NCBI GenBank assembly: GCA_034508935.3
Contig: CM067444.1
Location: 36,950,550-37,014,549 of the forward strand
Origin: Berghia stephanieae
Taxonomy: Eukaryota > Mollusca > Gastropoda > Nudibranchia > Aeolidiidae
Reading direction: 5' to 3'
DNA length: 64,000 bases
A model generated the notes under the pieces. The model had not been told where the DNA came from and did not search any database. It saw only the letters and a list, made by a program, of their open reading frames with translations. Positions 42,182 through 51,500 of this stretch are shown in pieces (the first letter of the stretch is position 1; each line of letters begins with the position of its first letter). A program made the position numbers and the translations under genes.

Positions 42182-44991
42182 GCGTTGGGCATGAAGTATT
42201 AAAAGAAAGACTGCAACACAAACATATCAATAATATTTTTAAAATAAAATAAAATGATAAAAAGACCAAGAAAATAAATATTAATTCAATTGATCTGTTG
42301 TTTGTTTTGTTTTTAAGGGTTTTACGGCGCTTGCAACACATTTAGGTCATATCAGCGCCAGTAAAAAGGAAGAAAATGGGATAGTAAAAAGTTCTAGAAT
42401 TACAATTAAAGCACCCAAGAAAGAGTAAGACAAAGGGGAATTGAGAACAAATAGGGATCAGATGTAGATTTCAAGAGCACACCACCAATGTACTTAGTTT
42501 GAAATCACCTACAAGTCTCATCCAGACACAAGCACAAAATCCGACAAAGAGGAACACACTCAAATGCTTACATTATACATTCAAAATAAAAATAATAATA
42601 CATAACAGAGAGATGATTTACAAGGAAAAAAATATCATCTCCCAAAACAATAACTATACATTTGACTGTTTCCCTCCCAGCTAGGATTCCAGCCAGTGCC
42701 AGGACAAAACCAAGTAATCTCATTCCGAGACAAAGACAGAAAGCATGTTGGATAACAGATATAAGGGGATAGAAGACACAGTATGTACCTCCCTGCCCGC
42801 TAATTCAATTGATCTGTCTCGACTGCAATTGATATAGAACTGAAAGCAATATTTAATGGAAACTTTAGTCATTACCGGATTCATTTAAATAATGAACACC
42901 TCTCATTAGAAAAAAAGAAACAACAAAAAAAAACAAAAAAAACATGGTATTCAGAAACAACTTTAAGTTTTGTCAAAGCAACAGCTAAAAGCTGTGTCTT
43001 ACCTCAATCTGCGACTTAGTCTGTCGCCCACTCCTTCGTATAGGGAAATAGTCTGTAATGGCAGTGCTTTGAACAGGTTCTGCTTTTCTGGCAATACAAA
43101 TAGGAGGGATAGGAGTTGGAGATGACAATTAATATCATTTGTATTTGTAATGTCTAGAATGTATCAAATTAAGAAATGAAGGCACCAATGTAAGACAAAG
43201 AATTGAACAAGTGTTATGAAAGGTGCCAGACAAAACAAGAAAGAAAAATATAAGAAAAATACCATCCCAAAAAATCAGTCTATCTCGACTGGGGATCGAA
43301 CTTCAGACCTTCTGATTACTGGTCAGACATGCTGCACCTTTCATACACACTTGTTCAGTTCTTTAATATCTAAGAGGATACACTATTGGTTTTAAGATCA
43401 GCTTTACATTCAATTGACTTATATTTAAGTACCCAAGGATTAAGAAGTTCACCAAAAATTTGAAGTAATTGAAACAATGTGTAAAACAAAAATACAGCAT
43501 ATTGAATCATTCATATTTTAATGGGACAAATAAGTAAAACTTCTTTTATGAATAAATGAATTGATTACTCACAAAGCGCTGTTGTAGCAAAACACTAATA
43601 TTAATACTTTTTATTATTATTATCATCATCGTCACCTCCCTAGTTTGTAAAGATAAATCACAGTGACTATCTCAAATGATTTGCATTTTATACATGAATG
43701 AACTAAAAAGATAAAAACAGGTTCAAGGTAAGAATGAACTAAAAAGATAAAAACAGGTTCAAGGTGAATAAGTTTATAAAAGCTTCCATGAGAGAATGGA
43801 CCCATCCAAGAATTCAGAAATTTTGATGAAAAACATTCAAACAATGATAAAGTAAATACAACCACTATAACAGCATTAAAAAAAAAAAAAAAAAAAAACA
43901 TACTTTCTCCTTCCAGATTGAGGTTTTGGACCAGCTGGCTGCTGCATTGTGCTGTTTGGTTGACTGTTGACAGGTGGTTTGGGCTTTGAATTCTTCCGAA
44001 TCTTTGGTCGGGGTAATGAGGGAGACGAGACAACCATGCGATCTGCAGGTGACGATGGCTGAACAGAGCTGTTATTATCTGTTCTGACTGTTTGGCTTGA
44101 AGTTATCTGACATATCCGATGTTGATTAGACTTCCTCTTTGTGGAATCGGCTACTGTAAAGTCCTGCATGCATCCATTCAAACGACTAGGAGTTCTCATT
44201 TCATAGGAGTGAACAGCAACAGTCTTACCACACTTGTGTGACGACTTTGTTTTAGGGGAGTCAGTACTCGGAGGTTGAGAGGTGAAGCTGTGGTCTGACA
44301 TTACTGTACAGGAATGATGAGATTCATTGAGAGCCATTGTTTTCAGATGTGCTGATCCATCCTGAGGCATTTGGTTTTCTTCACTGACTTTGATTGGAGA
44401 TGACTTGGGGGTGAGGTAGACAGAGGAGTGTGTTTCACAAGACTCCTTGCCTTCTAGAAAATCTAAGATAATGGGAAAATAAATTAAAAAATTAAACTGT
44501 TGATTTGGAAGATAAAAATCAATGTCATCCCTGAAAATTCTTAATGAAAAGAAAAATGATGGATTACGTTACGTGTTCACAAATGAAATGTTAGCTTTAC
44601 ACTTACACTTGGAAATATTGTCAACCTTTTAGCAATTATAAAACACTTGACAAATGCTTATTTTTAACTACTGAAGTCATTACATAATCCAATTTCTCTA
44701 GCCATTGTAAAATATATGAACTGATTAATCTTTATATAAATTAATAATGATTAATTGCAACTAATTAATGTTGGACCTCAACGTCCTAAATCAATATTGT
44801 AGAATGTTTGCCCAGATATAAAAGAAAACTGACGTGACAAACAAGCAATCAAATATTCACCAACCATTGCCATTCTGCACAGCTGTCTTTGAGCAGAAAT
44901 AGTCTGTTATTTTACTTGGGGATAATATCTCTGTAAGAGCCTTGGGATGCTTTTCACCATCCATGTCCAATGACGTTCTCTCACTTTTTAT
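34554..44991 (-). CDS. KMT5A: Histone H4-K20 monomethyltransferase SETD8/PR-Set7 (5' end missing)
   Basis: The exons in transcript order are 44865-44991, 43904-44462, 43003-43087, 41158-41217, 38199-38389 and 34554-34764. All have GT-AG junctions and matching phases, and they give 410 residues before TGA. The enzyme monomethylates lysine 20 of histone H4 in the nucleus. The SET domain starts in the 38199-38389 exon (GKGRGVVATK, YVVEYAGDLVD, GCYMYFF) and finishes in the last exon (VDATSESGRLG, RLINHSRNGNC, ELSYDYGDRS, HPWLKL), closely matching vertebrate KMT5A, including the NHS and YDYGD motifs and the HPWLK end. Upstream, SPSKITDYF (first exon shown) and STAITDYFPIRR (43003-43087) match the two PIP-box positions of the vertebrate protein. 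The first exon listed begins in phase 0, so at least one short 5' exon with the initiator is missing; vertebrate exon 1 is low-complexity. The big second exon is serine/proline-rich and probably disordered. Introns carry family A repeats, SINEs, a hAT-like element and its nested insert. Confidence 0.93.
34838..35345 (-). mobile_element. Dispersed repeat family A
   Basis: TTTGTTTTAAGGGTTTTACG, then a small deletion, to CCCACTATGGGAGGCCAGG. It lies in the last intron of KMT5A, same orientation as that gene. Confidence 0.8.
35430..35585 (-). mobile_element. tRNA-derived SINE, family B, partial
   Basis: The minus strand reads TCTTTGGTTGAGCTCTTGC, ACCCAGCATTGATTTGG and TTAGATTTGAAGGAAAGTTC. The 3' end is missing. 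KMT5A intron. Confidence 0.55.
35835..38129. mobile_element. hAT-like non-autonomous element holding a minisatellite and a nested insert
   Basis: Terminal inverted repeats CAGGGTGTCCAGGGAA occur at 35835 and, inverted, up to 38129. They are flanked by a 5 bp direct repeat AAGTA (35830-35834 and 38130-38134). The interior is subterminal AT-rich sequence, a GTG/GATGATG-rich minisatellite (about 36305-37124 and 37926-37945) and a second element (37125-37925). No transposase was found. CAGGG ends suggest the hAT superfamily, although its usual duplication is 8 bp. It lies in a KMT5A intron. Confidence 0.7.
37125..37925. mobile_element. CATAGCTGCC element, copy 1 (nested)
   Basis: This 801-base insertion interrupts the GTG minisatellite. 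The ends are CATAGCTACCAACCC and GGGTTGGCAGCTATG, with ATGATG on both sides (37119-37124, 37926-37931). The flank is itself GATGATG-rich, so this duplication alone is weak evidence. Short tandem motifs (ATCAGGGAGATT, CGGGAGACTCCCG) lie near both ends. No protein is encoded. Confidence 0.7.
39140..39201. repeat. Two copies of TTCGACTTAAGTCGAA palindrome
   Basis: The perfect 16 bp palindrome occurs at 39140-39155 and 39186-39201, 46 bases apart, in a KMT5A intron. Confidence 0.7.
39387..39945. mobile_element. CATAGCTGCC element, copy 2
   Basis: This is a 559-base element with perfect 14 bp inverted ends (CATAGCTGCCAACT), flanked by ATATCA on both sides (39381-39386 and 39946-39951). It is AT-rich, with TACGGA motifs near both ends and a poly-C tract at about 39456. 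No open frame of note. It lies in a KMT5A intron and shares terminal sequence and duplication length with copy 1. Confidence 0.75.
40310..40572 (-). mobile_element. tRNA-derived SINE, family B
   Basis: The minus strand has GATAGCTCAGTTGGCAGAGC, AAGATCGATCCCAGGTGCAG, a poly-C tract, GCCTGTTAGATTTGGCG and ACTAGCGTCTATCC. KMT5A intron. Confidence 0.8.
40845..41322. repeat. Poly-C and poly-G tracts flanking a KMT5A exon
   Basis: CA and poly-C at 40852-40895, poly-G at 41289-41320. They lie either side of the 41158-41217 exon. Confidence 0.95.
42110..42182. repeat. GA microsatellite and poly-G
   Basis: GA at 42110-42171, G run at 42171-42182; KMT5A intron. Confidence 0.95.
42300..42800 (-). mobile_element. 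Dispersed repeat family A
   Basis: TTGTTTTGTTTTTAAGGGTT to CCTCCCTGCCCGC, very close to the 30388 copy and thus probably recent. KMT5A intron. AATTCAATTGATCTGT on both sides (about 42285-42300 and 42801-42820) looks like its target-site duplication. Confidence 0.82.
43195..43370 (-). mobile_element. tRNA-derived SINE, family E
   Basis: Its plus strand shows GGTGCCAGACAAAACAAG and GACTGGGGATCGAACTTCAG, the inverse of 7670-7815. A short direct CACCTTTCATACACACTTG follows. KMT5A intron. Confidence 0.65.
43880..43898. repeat. Poly-A (poly-T in the gene sense) beside a splice donor
   Basis: About 20 A lie just downstream, in gene sense, of the donor at 43902-43903 of KMT5A. Confidence 0.93.
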
Positions 44992-45304
44992 CTGCAAAAT
45001 AAAATATTATGTTATAAAAATAAGAGCATGAGTCTTATCTTATTGGTTAAAATTAAGGTAGGTAAATTAACAAATCTTGAAAACATCATTCCTCCAGAAC
45101 AAATGTTTAAAAGTTTTATCTTTCTTTCCATTCACGAAAGACCTTAATATATACAGAGTCAGTGTTGACTTAAACTTAAAACATACATGTTACTATAACT
45201 ATAATGCAGAGCAAATTTATCACATAATTATAATTCCCATCATATTGTTTGTGATTTGTGACTGTGATTGTGATGAAATAGATGATTAATAATAATGACG
45301 GACT

Positions 45305-45355
45305 GACTATTTTCACCGTACGGTGATAATAGCCTGACAGACTATTTTCACCGTA
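45305..45355. repeat. Isolated TCACCGTACGGTGA palindrome pair
   Basis: TTTTCACCGTACGGTGATAA followed 30 bases on by TTTTCACCGTATG, the same motif as the array at 46205-46525, about 0.9 kb away and separated by the MITE. Confidence 0.6.
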
Positions 45356-45490
45356 TGTATTAGCCAATCAGAAGCCAGGAAACTGTGACATATTAGGGCC
45401 TCAGCATCCGGTCCCTTCGACATAGTTTTCTTCCTGCGTGTGCAGATGGGTTTTTTAAAAAAAGAAAAAGTTTGCCGAGAACACTAGCTA

Positions 45491-45865
45491 GGGAGGCCTC
45501 CCGAAAGCTCCTCGTTATAGCATTTCTTTCAATTTGTATTTTCACTTTGGACCTTTTGTCAGACGTTTATTTATTCAATTTGTCATCATATAGAACAAAC
45601 CTTGATAGATTTGTGAAAGTGTAAAATTTCCTAATTTGACCATTGTTTTGATTCTCGGCCACCATTTTGATTTGTGAGGTATTGAAAGGTAGTGCAAAGC
45701 AGTCCGAGGGTTGTTTTCTTTTCTTTTCTATTAGGGATAGCTAGAGGTAGTTTGTTTTTCCTATTAGGGGTAGTTAAAGGTGCTAGGTTGTATTTTTTCT
45801 TAGGATTAGTTGAGCGAATATTTGAGTTCCCTGCCTTAGCACGAGGAGCTTTCGGAAGGCCTCCC
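45491..45865 (-). mobile_element. MITE with GGGAGGCC...CTCCTCG ends, whole copy
   Basis: A 375-base element has inverted ends of about 24 bp (GGGAGGCCTCCCGAAAGCTC on the left, its complement with one change on the right). The interior matches, in opposite orientation, the partial copies at 2668-2906 and 51331-51593. No target duplication is obvious. It lies in the KMT5A-TXNDC17 gap. Confidence 0.7.
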
Positions 45866-45944
45866 AAAGCTATAATAATACCAGCGGAATGGTAGATTCA
45901 GAATAGAATTGGTTACAGTTACCGATGAAGCTTTCCAATTTCGT

Positions 45945-46010
45945 GGCGGCCATGGGGTCTCGAACCCGCGCCTTTCTTACTGGTACAACTCCGCCTGGCC
46001 AGGGAGAGCG
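45945..46010 (-). pseudogene. tRNA-like fragment
   Basis: The minus strand reads GCGGGTTCGAGACCCC (B box) preceded by CAGGCGGAGTTGTACCAG. Too little pairs to call a tRNA. Confidence 0.3.
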
Positions 46011-46125
46011 TGGCTCTACTGTAGAGTATGAGTATGAGCCATTAACATCTCTCTAATAGATGATAATGTATGAGCTATTCACAACTCGAGAAAAAGTGAT
46101 TTCAATCTCTATGTCTATCTTGAGC

Positions 46126-46150
46126 CCCCCCCCCCCCCCCCCTCCCCCCC
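46126..46150. repeat. Poly-C tract
   Basis: C run with one T, in the KMT5A-TXNDC17 gap. Confidence 0.93.
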
Positions 46151-46204
46151 ATGGGTTCAACACAGACAACAGACATACGCCGCGAAGTTTGTTAGCTACC
46201 AAGA

Positions 46205-46525
46205 TACCATTATCACCGTACGGTGAAAATAGTGTGGCAGGCTATTTTCACCATACGGTGAAAATCGTCCACCAAGATATCATCGTACTGTGAAAATAGT
46301 CTCCCACACTATTACTATCATAACCATACGGTGGATATAGCCTTCCACACCATTATCACCGTACGGTGAAAATAGTGTGTCAGGCTATTTTCACCTTACG
46401 GTGAAGATCGTCCACCAAGATATTACCGTACGGAGAAAATAGTCTCCCACACTTTTATCACTGTACCAGTGAATCACAGCCTTCCACACCCTTATAGTGA
46501 ATAGTCTCCCACACTAATATCACCG
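46205..46525. repeat. Tandem array built of TCACCGTACGGTGA palindromes
   Basis: A unit of about 143 bases (TATCACCGTA at 46211 and 46354) is repeated a little over twice. Each unit holds several perfect or near-perfect TTTTCACCGTACGGTGAAAA palindromes separated by CTCCCACACTAT and CCACCAAGATA spacers. A related pair lies at 45308-45352. It directly abuts the foldback element. Confidence 0.8.
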
Positions 46526-46777
46526 TACAGACAGGTGTCTGGGGATAATGAAAATTCGTTATCCCCAGACACCTGTCTGGGGATAACCAAATTTCGTTAT
46601 CCCCAGACACATATTTGCAACTCCGCTCTTTTAAACAATTATCCACATTCCAGAATATGGAATGTTTCTGAATGCACATAGAAATAAGGAAAGTTAATAA
46701 AATATCTATAAAAACATAAAATTAACCAACATTAAATCAGTTGTTACTACATATACACAATATGCGTCGACTTCGAA

Positions 46778-46862
46778 GTGGGTGTCATGGCCGAATGGTT
46801 TAGTCGTCTGCCTGGAAGTTTTACCAGAATCGACGTTGTGGGTTCGAATCCTGGTTCCACCA
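46778..46862 (+). pseudogene. tRNA-like segment (class II, Ser/Leu-like)
   Basis: It has a TGGCCGAATGGTTTAGTCG A box and GGGTTCGAATCC B box, with a GTGG/CCAC end pairing. The anticodon arm does not fold as a clean 5-7-5 stem-loop, so a pseudogene or SINE-type head is more likely than a working tRNA. An inverted partner lies at 47377-47455. Confidence 0.5.
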
Positions 46863-47214
46863 CTTTTTTTTTTTTAATTCCGTCCTCTTTTTACAGAACG
46901 TTGCAAGGGATAAATGTCCCATCCATCCTCCCCCCCCCCCCCCCCCACCCACCTTTTTTTTTTGTGCGGTCTATTCTTTTGTCCTTTTCGTTTGACCCTT
47001 TGTTCCATTTCTGAGCATGAATCTCTTAAAATTGTTTTTATTTTTTTTTTAAATATTGTTTGTTTTCTTCTCTATCTGACCATTTGGTCGCTCTCTGAAT
47101 ATTTCTGTTTGTTTGCTTTTTAATTATTTATCCTTTTTAGTCACTTTTTGAGATCGGAGTGGGGACAAATATGACAATTTTCTAGAAACTAGAAAGGAAC
47201 TAAGAGAGAGAGAA

Positions 47215-47262
<48 letters not shown>

Positions 47263-47376
47263 TTTTTTAAAAAAGAGGTGGGGGGAGGATGGATGGGACA
47301 TTTATCCCTTGCACCGTTCTGTAAAAAGAAGACGGAATGTTAAAAAAAAATTTTAATTAAAAAAATAGTGGAGGAA

Positions 47377-47455
47377 CCAGGATTTGAACCCGCAACGTCG
47401 ATTCTGGTAAAAGTTCCAGGGCAGACGACTAACCCATTCAGCCATGACACCCACT
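47377..47455 (-). pseudogene. tRNA-like segment, inverted partner
   Basis: The reverse complement has ATGGCTGAATGGGTTAGTCG and CGGGTTCAAATCC, closely matching 46778-46862. It is the second arm of the foldback element. Confidence 0.5.
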
Positions 47456-48139
47456 TCAAAGTCAACGCATATTATTGTGTATATGTAGTAACAACTGATT
47501 TAATGTTGGTTAATTTTATGTTTTTATAGATATTTTATTTTTATTAACTTTCCTTATTTCTATTTCTATGTGCATTTGGAAACATTCCATATTCTGGAAT
47601 GTGGATAATTGTTTAAAGGAGCGGAGTTTCAAATATATGTCTGGGGATAACGAATTTTGGTTATCCCCAGACAGGTGTCTGAGGATAATCACAGCGTTTT
47701 TATTATCCCCAGACAGGTGTCTGGGTATAATCACAGCGTTCCTAATATAATGAATGATGGTGATCGGCGGAGAACGTCGTTACCCTTGGTGATATATTAT
47801 AACTTTTTTTTTCAGGGACCTTGTCCTTGGATCTCACTTTCAACTTTCAATTTCACAGTCGTCAGTGAATAAGTCAAGACCTCAACCCTCAAGTAAGCAA
47901 GACCAAGGAGTCGTGAATGTGAAATCGTGAAAAAGACTGGAAATGCTCCAGCAGCATGTAGACGCCAAGCTACTTCATGTAATGATTACGCCAGCAGATA
48001 AAATCAAACACAAAACACAACCAATACCATACAGGCTAATGCAAGCAACATTAGATTTTCAATATTTTGACATCGAGCTTACTTTTGTTTATATTTATAT
48101 ATTTGTTCAGAGAAAACAAGACAAGCTGTTGATTAGTTG

Positions 48140-48553
48140 AGACTTTGTGGAAGATAAACGCGAAATTTGATTGGTTATCTTGGAATATTTCAACGAATCC
48201 TCTTTAAGCGTATCGCTTTCGAAACTTAGTATCGAACTTTGGGATCATCGTAGTTTCATTTTTACTTTGAAAAATTTTATTTTGGCTTTAAGGTAAGAAA
48301 ACATGACAATCACTATGTTTTCTATAATATGCCTGATCGTTTTAATATTTCAAAATGTTTAGTCTAGACACACTAATTGTGTGGAATATGATTGGAAAAT
48401 GAACATCGGCTAAACATTTTAAAAATAAAATATCGATAGCAAAGGAAATCATTTGTATGAGAAATAGAAAGAAACATAATTTTTACTTTCGCTTTTGTAA
48501 AGTGGGTGAGTGGGTGTGTTCGTCAACTGAACTGAAATATTGCCTGTATCAAA
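48140..48553 (+). promoter_or_regulatory. TXNDC17 upstream region and 5' leader
   Basis: Between the palindrome-rich gap and the TXNDC17 ATG the DNA is unique-looking. An inverted CCAAT box (ATTGG, 48170-48174) and a possible leader donor (GGCTTTAAG/GTAAGA near 48291) are visible. The KMT5A first exon should lie somewhere between 44992 and here, so the region may serve both genes. No TATA box or clear start site was seen. This is inference from position. Confidence 0.25.
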
Positions 48554-51500
48554 ATGAAAAGACTAACAGTTGAAGGATTTGAGGCAGCGAAAAAGGCGAT
48601 TCAAGAATCGTCTGGAAAAGTTTATGTTCTATTCGGTGGTTCTGTCGACAAAAGCGGCAAAAGCTGGTGTCCTGATTGTGTAACAGGTAGAGAATCATTC
48701 TGTTCTGACGATAGAGTCTGCCCTCCCCTACCAATATTTACAGAACGTGAAAGACTTCCTTTCTTACTGCTGACTGAGACTGATACTGATAAAGGAGGCC
48801 TTCCGAAAGCTCCTCGTGTTAAGCGAACAACCCAAATGTCCCCTCAACTAACCCCAAGAAAAAAATAAGGCCTAGAGAGGTGGGCCTTTGGCCTACCAAC
48901 CTCCGCTGCACGTCCAACTCGCCTTGAGCATGCATTCACGTAAAATATAAAGATTTTTTTTTTAAACCTACCTCTGTTTCAAAAACTAGCATCTTTCAAC
49001 TTTCTAAGAAACATTTTGATTTTTCAGAACTTTAGTTTGTTAAAAAAAAATACCGGCCAATCTGACCCGTTGAGTCGAATGAAAACGAAATTTTGTTGTT
49101 TACACGGTTCAAAGGAAATGCCGTAAATAAGCTTTCATGGACTTCCTGTGTTGTTTTTACAGTGTCACGTGACCGTTTTGAGAAATTTGACGTCTGCTAC
49201 AAATAATTAGACCGGTGGGGGGTAGATATTTTCGTTGGAGCAGAAAAAAAGTGAGTATTATTTCTTGTACTTGTAGAGAGGCCTAGGGTCCACCAGCAGA
49301 CCAGTTGATTGAATGAAAGAGAAAAAGGCCTTTTTTATCCGCCGCCACCACCACCTTGAAAGAGTGGGGGGGGGGTGCATGCCGACGAAAGTGTCGCTTG
49401 GTGACTTTGGTGACGTAGAGGTGACGTAGAGCATCTCAAGGATACTGTCAGTTGCAGGTGTTCTTAACCCCTTAACAGCGAAGCTAATTTTTTGCTTTTA
49501 GATAATAGTTTGCTTTTATCTTTATTATCGTTTCCACCAAGAGAGCAGTCAGACTATCGCAACTCGGACTTCAATTGTCTATAATCGTTTTGCCGTTACT
49601 TGTCTTTTGATGATAGAAGATTTGGTGTTAGGTCAAAGATCGAATTTCGCCGCTAAAAGGTTGCATTGCTACTGGGTTTGCTCTTCACCCCCCCCCCCCC
49701 CCCCCACCTTTTTTTTTCTTCTTTTTTTTTCACCTTATTATTGTTGGTTTCTGCTATTTCCCTTTTTATGATTAGCAAGTGCCGTAGGAGTCTCACAGGA
49801 TGCAGGAGTACTGCAATTAACCCTTTGCCAGTGACACTGATTTTTTTTGTTTTCAAATAATAGTCTTCATTTATATTATTTTTTAACGCAGAAAAACAAA
49901 AACGTTTCCACCATAAGAGCAGTAAGAATATTGATAAAAAGCGCTTTGAGCACGTTGGGTGGATATTGCCCTATATAAAAGCTCATGTTTTTAAATTGTA
50001 TTTTGTTTTTTGTCTTTTGATGAAAACGGTAAGATTTTATTTTTGGTCCAAGTAAGATTGATATTCGCCTTTAAAAGGTTAAGTTGTTTTGTTTTTTTTT
50101 CAGGTTTTTGTTTTTTTTCAAATGCCTAGTGAGAGAGAAAAAACAAAACAATCATACATGTATCTGCAAACAGCAGAACGTTTTCATTTTACAATGAGAT
50201 GGGAAGGGGAAGGGATAACACTATGACAAGAGAGAGAGAGAGAGAGATGGCGGGGGAATGGGGGGGGGGGATAGTAAGGGGGAATGGGAAAAGATGAAAG
50301 AAACAATGGGTTGCCTGATGACGTAGATCAAAGGATTGTTACAGCGGTGTTCACGGTGCGTACTTCGTGAAATTTTAACCTTTTACAGTGACACTGATTT
50401 TTTTCTCCAGATTGCTTATGCAGAATAAATCGTTTCCACCAAGAGAGCAGTAGTAAGAGTATATTTCGACTCGGGCTTCAATTAAACTATAAATCGCAAA
50501 GCTTGTCTTTTAATGATAACATTAAGACTAAGATCTGGAGTTTGGGGAGTGTAAGATGGAATCTCGCCATTAATGGTTAAAATTGTTTTGATTTTTTAAA
50601 AAATAACACACACACACACACACACGAGCGCGCGCGGTCACGACAGCGAGGACCATCTATTGCTTGTGTTGCAACGGTAAACCAGTTTACGTGTAGGTAG
50701 ATCCTGAGGCTAGATGCCCCGTTACCGTGTACGTAGGCACTCCCCCCCCCAAAAAAAGAAAGAGACACACACACACCACGGCCTTCGTTATACTAAGAGT
50801 TCACGAAGGCCACGCACACACACACGCACACACACACACACACAGTCTCGCATCCGCTACGAACTAATTTTGCGCACCAATTTTTACTGCACTAATGCAC
50901 CAAATTGCATACCTATCAAGGGACACTTTTTTCCTTATCTTTTTCTCAATAAACTTTTTAAAAAACCTTTGTTTTGCTTGCACTGCACCGGCACCAGACG
51001 TAGTAACAGACGGAAACCCACACGATATCGCGAGGAATGAACCATGAAAATATTTAGGATATAATTTCAAACACAACTTTTGAAATTCATCAAGGCTTGT
51101 CTAGTACCGAATGTTTTTTGATAGAAAACAAATGCATCTTCAAATCTAAAATGCTTTTGACGGTTAGCGGTAAGTTTTTTATTTATTTTTCTGTCCAAAC
51201 GAATGATTTGTCCTGGTATAGAAGCTAAGTATTGGTAACACCGGCGCAGCTCTCTAGTACTTGTAACTGACCGTAATAGGAAAAACAAACACCCTATCAT
51301 CACCTTCACTCACAAAGACTTATTATTATTATGACTAACCCCAATAGAAAAAAAACCTAGGACTGCTTTGCACTACCTTTCAATACTTCACAAATCAAAA
51401 TGGCGGCTGAGAATCAAAACAATGGTCAAATTAGGACATTTTAAACTTTCACAAATCTATCAAGGTTTGTTCTAGAGTTTTAAAATGCTTCTATATGACG

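Larger units (their letters stand above)
46530..47725. mobile_element. 1.2 kb foldback element with two opposed tRNA-like segments
   Basis: The arms are about 46530-46950 and 47275-47725, roughly 400 bases each and highly similar in inverted orientation. The centre is poly-C, T-rich sequence and a GA tract (47205-47257). Each arm has an outer hairpin box (GTGTCTGGGGATAA and complement), then AT-rich sequence, then a tRNA-like segment, then GGGATAAATGTCCCATCCAT. No transposase is encoded. Confidence 0.75.

Noticed and set aside
46778-46862. Functional tRNA-Ser or tRNA-Leu gene
   Set aside because: A and B boxes are good, but the anticodon arm and acceptor stem do not pair properly, and it lies in a repeated foldback.
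48687-48868. Extension of TXNDC17 exon 1 past 48686
   Set aside because: The sequence runs into intron and a MITE end; homology resumes only in the 55166 exon, after a proper acceptor.
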